Below, piece after piece: positions 51,138-59,842 of a stretch of 64,000 bases of DNA. The notes under the pieces are model-generated. The model saw only the letters and a program-made list of their open reading frames with translations, had not been told where the DNA came from and ran no database searches. Position 1 is the first letter of the stretch. Every line of letters begins with the position of its first letter. Where the stretch lies: contig NZ_CAXHZC010000001.1 of NCBI RefSeq assembly GCF_964021845.1, forward strand, positions 620,001 to 684,000, read 5' to 3'. The DNA is from Arcticibacterium sp964021845 (GTDB lineage Bacteria > Bacteroidota > Bacteroidia > Cytophagales > Spirosomataceae). The position numbers and the translations under genes are program-made.

Positions 51138-52439
51138 TTAGTTTATCCAGGCCCATCTTTTAGCCCAGTCCATTAAGAATTCTTTTCTAAACTTTGATAT
51201 GGTTCTGGCACCTTGTTGGTCTTTTAGGAAGAGTTCGGGGCTTGATACATCTCCGTACCATTGATTTCCTAATGCGTAGTCATCTTTGTTCGGTTTTCCT
51301 GGCCAAGGATTGGTGCTAACGTACTGGCCTTTTAAGCCGTCTAGTTCTTTTATGCTACTATGCGTTTCATAGGAGCTCGTTTCAGGTCTTTTTGGTGAAT
51401 AGCGAACGGTATATATGCCATTCCCTAAATAGTAGCCCGGCCATTGTTGTTTTTGAATCTCCATGATGAAACAAGAAGAATCTTGTGGAATGTCTATTTC
51501 AGGGCCTTTAAAACGCCATTCTAAAATAGAATATGCACTTACGGTGTCTTTCACACTTGAGTTTCCTTCAAAAATGTATCTTGCACTGCGGTCTATTTTT
51601 TGGAATTTTCCACCCCAGCTATCCGTGGTAGGGTCATTTGCATCGCCATTCATCAGATAAGCTAATGAGGGTGTGTCACCCATTTTGATATGGCCTTTGT
51701 AATGGTTGATAAAGTTATCTGCCATAGCACCATGTCCTTTGACAAAATTATTATAGTAAGCAGCTCCGCTCATATTATCAGGAGCGTTTTCATCTTCCAT
51801 AAACCAGCCTCTGTAGGTAGCATTTGCTTCTATCATATATAGGTTTGGGTGATTAGCGGCTATATAGGCATAAGCATTAGAGCTCCACTTTTTATTTGGT
51901 CCGCCAATCCAGTATACTCTTATTTTTTCAGTGATTTCTGGTGCATCGTGAAGAGCTTGGGCTACATCTTCAATTCCACCCCAAACCAAGACCCATAAAG
52001 GTTGGTCAGATTCTCTTTTAGCTCTTTCAATAATCCAATCAGAACCTTCGCTTGCTTTGGTATAGCCTTTAAAGGGGGCTTCAAGTTTTGAGCCTTGCTT
52101 ACAAATAGCTCTTAAAGCAGCCGGTTCCGGTAAGTTCGGAGCATGTTCTTTTAATTGACTTAAGTCTTTTTCATACAAATCTATTATCATTTCTATGTCA
52201 GCCTTAGAACCGTTTCCGAAAGGGGAAGAAATAAGTCCTTCTAATTGGAAAAGGTCAGCATACATAAAGGCATGAATCATAGACTGGAAATCGTCAGGGT
52301 CTGTTCCTCCTATATCTGAGCTTATAATAACTCTTGGTTTCTCACTTATGCTCTTACATTGGATAAAAGCTATGGCAATACAGCATAAAACCGCGTATTG
52401 AACAAGGTGTTTCAGTGCTTTTGAAGCTGTTTCTTTCAT
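51138..52439 (-). CDS. DUF1593 (nucleoside-hydrolase-like) lipoprotein
   Basis: A 433-residue exported protein with a likely lipobox (FIQC, about residue 28). Its N-terminal half matches the nucleoside-hydrolase-like domain (VIISSDIGGTDPDDFQSM, the metal-site aspartate cluster), with PLWVLVWGGIEDVAQALHD further on. The C-terminal part is the companion beta domain. DUF1593 proteins are frequent in Bacteroidota pectin loci. The reaction is not established; an N- or O-glycoside of a plant polysaccharide is a reasonable guess. It is the first gene of the GH127-GH28 operon and divergent from a second DUF1593 gene. Confidence 0.85.
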   Translation of the reverse strand: MKETASKALKHLVQYAVLCCIAIAFIQCKSISEKPRVIISSDIGGTDPDDFQSMIHAFMYADLFQLEGLISSPFGNGSKADIEMIIDLYEKDLSQLKEHAPNLPEPAALRAICKQGSKLEAPFKGYTKASEGSDWIIERAKRESDQPLWVLVWGGIEDVAQALHDAPEITEKIRVYWIGGPNKKWSSNAYAYIAANHPNLYMIEANATYRGWFMEDENAPDNMSGAAYYNNFVKGHGAMADNFINHYKGHIKMGDTPSLAYLMNGDANDPTTDSWGGKFQKIDRSARYIFEGNSSVKDTVSAYSILEWRFKGPEIDIPQDSSCFIMEIQKQQWPGYYLGNGIYTVRYSPKRPETSSYETHSSIKELDGLKGQYVSTNPWPGKPNKDDYALGNQWYGDVSSPELFLKDQQGARTISKFRKEFLMDWAKRWAWIN

Positions 52440-52486
52440 TTTTAGGGTTAAAGTATTGTTTAAGAGAATGAGTCTCTTTAGTGATA

Positions 52487-52494
52487 CAAATATA
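52487..52494 (-). promoter_or_regulatory. Candidate -7 element of the DUF1593-GH127-GH28 operon
   Basis: The minus strand reads TATATTTG (TAnnTTTG), 48 nt upstream of the ATG at 52439. No TTG at the -33 distance is evident. Confidence 0.5.
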
Positions 52495-52500
52495 AAGCAA

Positions 52501-52540
52501 AAAGAAAATAAACGAAATAAAAAGAAATAAAACGAAAGTA
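52501..52540. promoter_or_regulatory. Tandem 20-bp repeat upstream of the minus-strand pectin operon
   Basis: AAAGAAAATAAACGAAATAA and AAAGAAATAAAACGAAAGTA are adjacent 20-mers that match at 16 of 20 positions, each made of two AAAnGAAA-type half units about 10 bp apart. The array lies just upstream of the -7 box at 52487-52494, where an activator could bind on one face of the helix. Function is inferred. Confidence 0.45.
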
Positions 52541-52746
52541 AATTTGTGCATTATTGAAGATATGCGTCTATTTTTGTCTTGAAAAGATTTAATTATATAA
52601 CTCATAAGTATAATTGCTTGAAACTGTTTGATGCCTTAAATCTATTTGAGTCATCATGAGTACTTCGGAATTAGATTAGCTCCTAAAGAGCTTTGAGGTT
52701 ATTGATTAATACCTTAAGATGTTTTTTATATTATTTCAGATTAAAT

Positions 52747-54174
52747 ATGAGTATGCTGAATTTCTCTAAATGTAGTGTTTTTGTTTTTTATTTTCTTTTT
52801 ATGATAAGTCCTACTTTCTCGCAAAGTAGTACGCTGCAAGAGAGAACTAGGGTTATAGTAACATCTGATGGTGAAATAGATGACGAATGTTCTTTTGTCC
52901 GTTTTTTACTTTATACCAACGAGTGGGATGTAGAGGCTATAGTAACCTCAAGTTCGCAGTATCATTGGCAAGGACATAAATGGGCAGGTGATGACTGGGC
53001 CTTACCATATTTAGAAGCTTATGCGGAAGTGTATCCCAATTTACTAAAGCATGATAGCCGCTATCCTACACCTGAGTATTTAAAAGAAAGAACATTGCTT
53101 GGTAACGTAGAGTCAGAAGGTGAAATGGAAAAAAGGACGCCCGGTGCCGAGCTCATTACAAAAGTACTTTTGGATGAATCTGATAATAGACCTATTTGGC
53201 TACAAGCTTGGGGCGGAACCAATACCATTGCTCGTGCTTTAAAAACTATTGAAGAAGAACATCCTGAAAAGATGGCGTATGTGGCCAATAAAATTCGCCT
53301 TTACCTAATTTGGGAGCAGGATGAAACCTATCAAAATTATATAAAACCACACTGGGGGAAGTATAACATCTTAACCATTAATTCCGACCAGTTTATTGCT
53401 TATTTCTATAACTGGAAGCAGTTTTTACCTAAAGAGCAGCAGGAGTATTTAGTGGGTTCATGGATGAATGAGAATATTTTAAAAGAACATGGAGCTCTTT
53501 GTGAACTATATAAAGCACATGAAAATGGGGACTTTAGGTCAGAAGGAGATTCACCGGCTTTTCTTCATACCATTCCTACTGGCTTAAGAAGTTTAGAGTC
53601 TCCGGACTTTGGTGGCTGGGGCGGCAGATATGTTGAAATTAGAGAGAACTACTTTACAGATAAGGTAGACGAACCTGGCTATAGTTATCCAAAAGGAAGA
53701 TGGTGGACTAAGAACGCATGGGGAAGAAACCGTATGAAACTAGAAATTCCGAACGATACACTGTTGACAAACTACATGAAACCCATGTGGCAATGGATTG
53801 GCCCTATTCAAAATGATTTTGCTGCTAGAGCAGATTGGGGTGTGAAATCTTATGAAGATGCGAACCATCCTCCTGTGGTGGTACTCAAAAATGAACTAAA
53901 CATTCATGCTAAGGCTGGCGAGGTGGTCAAATTAAATGCAAAAGGCAGCTCAGACCCAGATAGAGATAAATTGACTTATAAATGGTGGCATTATAATGAT
54001 GCAGGGAGCTACCAAGGTAATGTGATCATCAAAAAATCATTAAAGAGAAGTACCTCACTACTGGTTCCAGCAGACGCCAAGTCTGGTGATACCATACATG
54101 TGATTTGTGAAGTAAATGATAGTGGAAAGCCAAGTTTAACAAGATATCAAAGAACAATAATTACAGTAAAATGA
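52747..54174 (+). CDS. DUF1593 (nucleoside-hydrolase-like) secreted protein
   Basis: A 475-residue protein. A signal peptide follows the ATG at 52747 (hydrophobic VFVFYFLFMISPTFS); the upstream TTG at 52693 is less likely. The nucleoside-hydrolase-like domain shows VIVTSDGEIDDECSFVRF (metal-site aspartates) and PIWLQAWGGTNTIARAL. The C-terminal about 85 residues (NHPPVVVLKN, SSDPDRDKLTYKWW) form an Ig/PKD-like domain typical of the cellulose-binding-type DUF1593 group. It is divergent from the lipoprotein DUF1593 gene and overlaps the GH140 start by 4 nt (ATGA). Confidence 0.86.
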   Translation: MSMLNFSKCSVFVFYFLFMISPTFSQSSTLQERTRVIVTSDGEIDDECSFVRFLLYTNEWDVEAIVTSSSQYHWQGHKWAGDDWALPYLEAYAEVYPNLLKHDSRYPTPEYLKERTLLGNVESEGEMEKRTPGAELITKVLLDESDNRPIWLQAWGGTNTIARALKTIEEEHPEKMAYVANKIRLYLIWEQDETYQNYIKPHWGKYNILTINSDQFIAYFYNWKQFLPKEQQEYLVGSWMNENILKEHGALCELYKAHENGDFRSEGDSPAFLHTIPTGLRSLESPDFGGWGGRYVEIRENYFTDKVDEPGYSYPKGRWWTKNAWGRNRMKLEIPNDTLLTNYMKPMWQWIGPIQNDFAARADWGVKSYEDANHPPVVVLKNELNIHAKAGEVVKLNAKGSSDPDRDKLTYKWWHYNDAGSYQGNVIIKKSLKRSTSLLVPADAKSGDTIHVICEVNDSGKPSLTRYQRTIITVK

Positions 54175-55658
54175 AAAAATATATTTCAACCCTCTTAATT
54201 TTTCTCTTTTTAGTTAATCTCACTTTTGGTCAATCTTCAAGTCCTTGGGAAAAGCATGGTAAGTTAGAAGTGGCTACCAACGGGCATTATGCACAGCACA
54301 AAGACGGAAGCCCGTTTCTGTGGGTTGCGGATACAGGTTGGGGGCTGTTTCAGCAGTTAACAAGAGAAGAAGTAGACCTATACTTAGATAAGCGTCAAAA
54401 ACAGGGATTCACCGTTATACAATCTGTGGTGTTTTGGTACCCCCATGGTGGTGGAATAGAAAGTGGTCCGCATAATGCTGCAAATGCCTATGGGCACCAA
54501 CCTTTTAATGGAGGGAATGATGCTCCAGATACGTCAAGTCCTCTAATAGTTAATGGTGGAAGCCCTGAAACACCAAATGACTATTGGGACCACGTGGATT
54601 ATATTATAAATGCAATTAAGAAGCGAAACATGTATTTGGCATTATTGCCTTGCTGGGGTAGGGCTTATGTCACAGAACAGTTCGGTGGTTCACACCAAGA
54701 GTTTAATGAAAGCGAAGCAAGAAGCTATGGTGCCTTTTTGGGAAAACGTTATAAAACAGAACCACATATTCTTTGGGTATTGGGTGGTGATGCCAAAGCT
54801 CAAGTTAGGTCTTACGACACACATCATATTTTTCAAGAGTTTGACACACGTGATATTTTTAGAGCCATGGCAGAAGGTATAGCAAATGGCGTAACAGGTC
54901 AAAACCTTGCTTGGAACAAAGCCAACCCTTCTTGGAAAGATGTTTTCATGACGTATCATCCAGATGGCGACGCTACTTTTAATTCTTCCAATTGGTTTCA
55001 GCAAGACGAATGGCTTACTGCCAATGGCGTTGAAGTATGGAAAGTAGTAAATGAAGTGTATCCAATGATGGTAAATGATTACCAAAGAAATGACCCAGCT
55101 AAGCCAAGCTTATTTTTGGAGGGTTCTTATGAGTACGGTTCTTATAATCATGACTGCGGCTGGGTGACGCCTGTTAGGGTTAGAAGGCAGTTTTACCATA
55201 CGTTTTTTGGTGGTGGAGCTGGTCATACCTACGGTGCAGGGCCTATATGGTCTATGAGAGGAAACGAGGGCGACTATAACTGTGGTTACACTTGGCAGCA
55301 AGCATTAGACTTTCCAGGAGCTGTTCAGTTAGCACAGGTAGGTAAGAACTTTTTACGTGACCATAAATGGAATGAGTGGATACCAAATGGGGCTGTTGTT
55401 AAGAGACTGGGAGAAGGAGAAAGTTTGAAAACGGCAGTTACCACCAAATCTGGTGATATGGCTTTGGTTTATTTTTCTAATAATTCTGCTACGGAGGTTA
55501 ATAACATTTTGGGTAAAAAAACTACTGCTTATTGGTTTTACCCTAGAAATGGTGAGGTAAAAGTGATTCCAGGTTTTGAGGTAGGAGAAACGAAAGATAT
55601 GCTGCCACCAAATTATTGGGAAGATGCCATCTTAGTGCTAAAAGCAAACGATAAATAG
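54171..55658 (+). CDS. GH140-type (DUF4038) secreted glycoside hydrolase
   Basis: A 495-residue exported enzyme of the DUF4038/GH140 group, which includes apiosidases acting on rhamnogalacturonan II side chains. A signal peptide (1-20, ending TFG-Q) is followed by a TIM-barrel opening with FLWVADTGWGLFQQLTREEVDLYL, then the likely catalytic aspartate in WVLGGDAK and the likely catalytic glutamate in LFLEGSYEYG. GH140 typing is from these segments alone. The start overlaps the DUF1593 stop by 4 nt, and the stop TAG directly abuts the ATG of the response regulator. Confidence 0.85.
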   Translation: MKKYISTLLIFLFLVNLTFGQSSSPWEKHGKLEVATNGHYAQHKDGSPFLWVADTGWGLFQQLTREEVDLYLDKRQKQGFTVIQSVVFWYPHGGGIESGPHNAANAYGHQPFNGGNDAPDTSSPLIVNGGSPETPNDYWDHVDYIINAIKKRNMYLALLPCWGRAYVTEQFGGSHQEFNESEARSYGAFLGKRYKTEPHILWVLGGDAKAQVRSYDTHHIFQEFDTRDIFRAMAEGIANGVTGQNLAWNKANPSWKDVFMTYHPDGDATFNSSNWFQQDEWLTANGVEVWKVVNEVYPMMVNDYQRNDPAKPSLFLEGSYEYGSYNHDCGWVTPVRVRRQFYHTFFGGGAGHTYGAGPIWSMRGNEGDYNCGYTWQQALDFPGAVQLAQVGKNFLRDHKWNEWIPNGAVVKRLGEGESLKTAVTTKSGDMALVYFSNNSATEVNNILGKKTTAYWFYPRNGEVKVIPGFEVGETKDMLPPNYWEDAILVLKANDK

Positions 55659-56336
55659 ATGAAAATTCTTGTAGTAGAAGATGAGCCAGAGATGCAAAAA
55701 CTACTCACGCAATTCTTACATGATGAGAATTATGTGGTAGAAGTTGCCGACAATTTCCTTACTGGAATGGATAAAATATCAGCATACGATTATGATTGTA
55801 TCTTGCTTGATATTACACTTCCCGGTGGTAGTGGGCTTGATTTGCTACGGGAGTTAAAAAGTCTTGAAAAAGCAGATAGCGTTATTATCATTTCGGCTAA
55901 AGATTCTATTGAAGACAAAGTGCGAGGCTTAGACCTTGGAGCAGACGATTACTTAACTAAACCTTTTCATATCACCGAGTTAAATGCCCGAATTAAGTCT
56001 GTGATAAGACGGAAAAAGAAAGATGGTAAGAGTTTGCTTATTATGGAAAATGTGAAAATCAACATAGAAGAACGGTTAGTTTTGGTGGATGATAAGTCAA
56101 TGGAGCTTAACCGAAAGGAGTTTGACATTCTTGTATTTTTTGGAATGAATAAATCACGAATAGTGAGTAAATCTGCCATAGCAGAAAATATATGGGGCGA
56201 TTATATTGACCAGGCCAACGACTTTGATTTTATCTACTCTCAAATAAAAAACCTACGCAAAAAACTGCGTGACCATGAAGCCAATTTTGATATAAACGCA
56301 GTATACGGAATGGGGTACAAACTAACAGTGAAATGA
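55659..56336 (+). CDS. OmpR/PhoB-family response regulator
   Basis: A 225-residue two-component regulator. The receiver domain has acidic residues E7, D8 and the phosphorylation site D51 (CILLDITLP), with the switch-region lysine in YLTKPFH. The C-terminal winged helix (about 130-225) carries MELNRKEFDILVFF and SQIKNLRKKL. Its ATG follows the GH140 stop codon with no gap, and its stop overlaps the kinase start by 4 nt (ATGA), so the hydrolase, regulator and sensor are probably one transcript. This is not the hybrid (HTCS) or anti-sigma type that usually controls Bacteroidota polysaccharide loci. Confidence 0.94.
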   Translation: MKILVVEDEPEMQKLLTQFLHDENYVVEVADNFLTGMDKISAYDYDCILLDITLPGGSGLDLLRELKSLEKADSVIIISAKDSIEDKVRGLDLGADDYLTKPFHITELNARIKSVIRRKKKDGKSLLIMENVKINIEERLVLVDDKSMELNRKEFDILVFFGMNKSRIVSKSAIAENIWGDYIDQANDFDFIYSQIKNLRKKLRDHEANFDINAVYGMGYKLTVK

Positions 56337-57604
56337 AACTGATAAACCATACCCTGTGGATTCTTTCTCTTATTATTTTTACCACCGTAGGTTTATGGGC
56401 TTTTCTGTTTTATTCTCAACTGCTTAATCAGGTCAAAACTACCATTGATGAAGGGCTTTCGAATCATAAAATAGCCATTATTGATAAACTAAAAGATGAT
56501 GCCGAAATACCAAATAAAGATAGTTTTCAAGACAAAAGTTACAGTATACGAAATGTAAATGAGGATTATGCTTTGCAGATTATAGATAGCTACAAAGACA
56601 CCTTAATGTATTCTAGTCTTAAGAAAACCTCTTATCAAGCTAGAATGTTAACTACAGCTTTTGTTTCGCCAAATGGGCAATTTTATGAAATGAAAGTGAT
56701 TTCTCATGAAATAGACAAAGAGAACTTAATCAAGAAAATCATCACCTCCTTGTTACTCCTGTTCTTGTTTTTGGCCATTAGTATATTTTTGGTCAATAGG
56801 TTTGTGCTAAAAAATACATGGAAGCCTTTTTATGAAATCTTGAATTATCTGAATGATTTTAGGCTTGACAAAAGGAAAGAAAGAGAATTTCAGAAAACCA
56901 ATATTCAGGAGTTTGAATTACTTAATAAATCTGTTCAAAACTTGCTCAATAAAAATGTAGAGATTTTTAAGAGTCAAAAGGAGTTTATAGAAAATGCTTC
57001 TCATGAATTTCAAACGCCCCTGGCCATTGGTATAAACAAACTAGAACTACTGGCAGAAGACCAAAGACTGAGTGAAGAGCAGACACAAAAAATAGGTCAA
57101 ATAATAGATTCTTTTCAAAGGCTTTCAGGTTTAAATAAATCCTTACTGCTGCTTTCTAAAATTGAAAATAAACAGTTTATATCTATCGGAAAAGTAAGTT
57201 TTGATTCCATAATTAAAAGAATTTTGGAAGACTTTTCAGACTATTCTAGCTTTCAAGAAATCAAAATTTCCTACCAAAAAGAGGCAGACCTTGTCTTTAC
57301 TATGAATAGGGATTTGGCGGAAACATTGGTTTTAAATCTCATTAAAAACGCTATCATTCATAACCATAAAGAAGGAGAAATAGTAATTCGACTAACAGCT
57401 TCTTCGCTAATGGTTGAAAATACCAGTGTTCTGCCTCAGATAGCTGAAGAAAAGATATTTAAGCGTTTTAGTAAAAGCACTAATAATAATAAATCTACAG
57501 GGTTAGGACTTTCTATAGTGAAAGCCATTGCGGAGGTTTCTGGACTTGAGGTTTCTTATTCCTACACCGGTAAACATGTTTTTATATTAGCGAAGAAAGT
57601 TTGA
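56333..57604 (+). CDS. Sensor histidine kinase
   Basis: A 423-residue inner-membrane kinase. Two membrane helices (about 9-29 and 139-157) enclose a periplasmic sensor region of about 110 residues, rich in charged residues. The dimerisation/phosphoacceptor helix holds H224 in NASHEFQTPLAIG. The ATPase domain shows the N box NLIKNAIIHN and the G box GLGLSIVKAIAEVSG. It is the partner of the preceding regulator. The sensor domain has no recognisable sugar-binding motif, so the signal is unknown. Confidence 0.94.
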   Translation: MKLINHTLWILSLIIFTTVGLWAFLFYSQLLNQVKTTIDEGLSNHKIAIIDKLKDDAEIPNKDSFQDKSYSIRNVNEDYALQIIDSYKDTLMYSSLKKTSYQARMLTTAFVSPNGQFYEMKVISHEIDKENLIKKIITSLLLLFLFLAISIFLVNRFVLKNTWKPFYEILNYLNDFRLDKRKEREFQKTNIQEFELLNKSVQNLLNKNVEIFKSQKEFIENASHEFQTPLAIGINKLELLAEDQRLSEEQTQKIGQIIDSFQRLSGLNKSLLLLSKIENKQFISIGKVSFDSIIKRILEDFSDYSSFQEIKISYQKEADLVFTMNRDLAETLVLNLIKNAIIHNHKEGEIVIRLTASSLMVENTSVLPQIAEEKIFKRFSKSTNNNKSTGLGLSIVKAIAEVSGLEVSYSYTGKHVFILAKKV

Positions 57605-57677
57605 CATTTTGCTGGTTTATTTTGAGCAAAATAGCCTTCATTTTGCAATTCCAGATTCTTTCCAGATTTCTTCCCAA

Positions 57678-57705
57678 TTGTTTCCCAAATCATATTATTC
57701 CTTTG
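57678..57705 (+). promoter_or_regulatory. Possible promoter of the PepSY-like gene
   Basis: TTG at 57678-57680, a 17-nt spacer and TTCCTTTG at 57698-57705. The second box differs from TAnnTTTG at one position. The ATG at 57726 is 21 nt further on. Confidence 0.4.
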
Positions 57706-57725
57706 TACCAAATTTAAGATTTAAT

Positions 57726-58541
57726 ATGAATCGAATCATCGGAATATTGGTTTTGACACTCTTAGCAAAAGCCACTTTTGGACAAAGCATTAGTCAAAGC
57801 AAAGTGCCAGCTGTAGTGCTAAATGCTTTCCAATTAAAATACCCTAATGCAGAAGACATTAGATGGAAAAAAGACAAAGTCAAATACGAGATAAATTATA
57901 AGGTAAATAGCAAATCTCACAAGCTCAAGATGGATTATAAAGGGAGTGTTTCTGAGCATTCACAAGATTTATACTTAAGCGAAATACCAAAAGAAGTATT
58001 AGGAATAATAAGAGAAAAGGCCCCATTTTTTGATTTACAAGATGCCGATTTATATGAGAAAAACGGAAGCATCACGTATGTGACAAAGGTCAGGATTGAC
58101 GGTAGTAATAGTTACTTCTGGATTAATGAAAAGGCTGAACTACAGAAATACAGAAGAGAGCTGAAAGATAGCGAAATTCCTGCACCCATCATGAAAATGA
58201 TAAAGAGTGAATACAGTACACTTGATATAAAGCGAGCCAAATATGTGGAAGATAAAGAGAATATAAACTACATCATCGGTGGTGATATTAATGGAAAGGA
58301 TAATGTTTTTTGGTTTGATATAAAGTCTAATTTTTTAGGACATAAGCAAGACCTTAGAGATGCTGAAATACCAGCCGCTATTTTAAAAACGGTGTCTTCA
58401 GCGTATGAGGGTTATGATATAAAAGATGCCGATATGATTCGCACGCCAAAAAGTCAAACATGGGTTCTAAGGTTGAAGAAATCGAATGAAAATATGAAAG
58501 TGACTTTTGACAAATCAGGTAAAATCTTAGAAGTTAATTGA
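57726..58541 (+). CDS. Secreted PepSY-like repeat protein
   Basis: A 271-residue exported protein with a signal peptide (1-20, ending TFG-Q). It has four repeats of about 60-64 residues, each beginning with an IP/VP-x2-[VI]-[LM] helix (residues 27, 87, 151 and 215) followed by strands, the PepSY-like pattern of small periplasmic inhibitor-type domains. The ATG at 57726 is preferred over the TTG at 57609 because of the signal peptide and a -7 box between them. It follows the kinase gene and precedes the outer-membrane protein gene by 1 bp, and could modulate the sensor; this is inference. Confidence 0.75.
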   Translation: MNRIIGILVLTLLAKATFGQSISQSKVPAVVLNAFQLKYPNAEDIRWKKDKVKYEINYKVNSKSHKLKMDYKGSVSEHSQDLYLSEIPKEVLGIIREKAPFFDLQDADLYEKNGSITYVTKVRIDGSNSYFWINEKAELQKYRRELKDSEIPAPIMKMIKSEYSTLDIKRAKYVEDKENINYIIGGDINGKDNVFWFDIKSNFLGHKQDLRDAEIPAAILKTVSSAYEGYDIKDADMIRTPKSQTWVLRLKKSNENMKVTFDKSGKILEVN

Positions 58542-58542
58542 G

Positions 58543-59814
58543 ATGAGTTTGAAACCTAACACATACTTGATGTTGCTTCTAAGCTTGATTTCTAGCATTG
58601 GTTATTCGCAAAATGTAAATCTAGAGAAAATTAATGATGGGCTTTTTACCGATTCATTAAATTCTAAAATTAAAATATACCTAGACTGTGACGACTGCAA
58701 TGCTTCTTTCTTTAGACGAAATTTAGTGTACTCAGATTTTGTAAGAGATACCAAATTGGCAGATATCCATGTTTTTGTAACGGAACAAAGAACCGCTGCC
58801 AATGGAACGGAATATGGTTTTAATTTTATTGGTCAAAACCAGTACAGCGACATTCAGTATAAGCTGAAAACTGTTTCTCCCCAAGACGAAACTGATTTAC
58901 TGAAATGGGGAAGACTACTCAAAATAGTAGATGCGGGTTTACTTCCATATTTATCCAGAACACCCGACTTTTCAGGAGTGAGAATTGAGCATGATGCAGC
59001 CAATATTCCTAAAATGGTTTTTGATGACCCGTGGGATTTTTGGGTTTTTAGACTCGATTTTGGAACAAACTTTAGCGGAGAGAAAAGCAAAAAAGAGTAC
59101 TCCCTAAATACATCTTTAAGAGCAGATAGGATTACAGATGTGTATAAGTTCAAGTCAGAGTTGGCATATGATTTAGATAAGGAGATTTACAATGACGATG
59201 ACGAGGTATTTACCAGTGTAAAAAGAGAGTCAGAGTTTAATGCTAGGTTAATATATTCCTTGAATTCTAGGTGGTCTGTAGGCGTTTTTGGTAAGCTTTA
59301 CTCTTCTACTTATCTGAATTTGAATAAAGCTTTTAATCTAGGCCCTGCTATTGAATATAATATTTTCCCTTGGGATAGGTCTGATAGCAAGGTTTTTACG
59401 GTTTCTTATATTGTGAGACCAAATTATTATAGCTACAATCAAGAAACACTTTTTGCCCAAATGGAAGAGTGGCGTACTACGGAAGCCCTGAAGCTCTCTT
59501 TACTGCTCAGGCAGCCTTGGGGAGCCATTGAAAACACCATTGAAGGTTCACATTTCTTTCACGATTTTTCAAAGAACAGATTATCGCTTGAGTCAGAAAC
59601 CTCAGTTAGGGTTTTAAAGGGTTTATTCTTTTTTATGGAAGTAGAGACTGACTTAAGCCATGACCAGCTTTACCTGCCGGCTGGCGATATTACAAGAGAG
59701 GCTGTGCTGCTACAGCAGAATAAACTGGCTACCAATTTTGAGATGTCTGGTAAGCTAGGTGTGCGATATACTTTTGGTTCAAACTTTAACAACATTGTTA
59801 ATCAGCGTTTATAA
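58543..59814 (+). CDS. Probable outer-membrane beta-barrel protein
   Basis: A 423-residue protein with a signal peptide (about 1-22, ending GYS-Q). The central and C-terminal regions contain many amphipathic strands with alternating hydrophobics (YSLNTSLRADRI, FNARLIYSLNSRWSVGVFGKLY, MSGKLGVRYTFGSNF), typical of outer-membrane barrels. The N-terminal 150 residues contain DCDDCNASFFRRN, a cysteine pair. No named family was recognised. It starts 1 bp after the PepSY-like stop codon, so the two genes are coupled. Confidence 0.7.
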   Translation: MSLKPNTYLMLLLSLISSIGYSQNVNLEKINDGLFTDSLNSKIKIYLDCDDCNASFFRRNLVYSDFVRDTKLADIHVFVTEQRTAANGTEYGFNFIGQNQYSDIQYKLKTVSPQDETDLLKWGRLLKIVDAGLLPYLSRTPDFSGVRIEHDAANIPKMVFDDPWDFWVFRLDFGTNFSGEKSKKEYSLNTSLRADRITDVYKFKSELAYDLDKEIYNDDDEVFTSVKRESEFNARLIYSLNSRWSVGVFGKLYSSTYLNLNKAFNLGPAIEYNIFPWDRSDSKVFTVSYIVRPNYYSYNQETLFAQMEEWRTTEALKLSLLLRQPWGAIENTIEGSHFFHDFSKNRLSLESETSVRVLKGLFFFMEVETDLSHDQLYLPAGDITREAVLLQQNKLATNFEMSGKLGVRYTFGSNFNNIVNQRL

Positions 59815-59842
59815 TAATCGGTTGTTTTTAACCCTATATACT

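Larger units (their letters stand above)
52440..52746. other. 307-bp divergent intergenic control region
   Basis: This separates the two divergent DUF1593 genes. It contains a minus-strand TATATTTG box at 52487-52494 and an A-rich tandem 20-bp repeat at 52501-52540. A possible short ORF on the minus strand overlaps it and is not convincing. I saw no RNA gene. Confidence 0.6.

Noticed and set aside
54690..55085. A 131-codon minus-strand ORF inside the GH140 gene
   Set aside because: It is antisense to a clear enzyme with continuous catalytic motifs; the composition follows from the opposite strand's codons.
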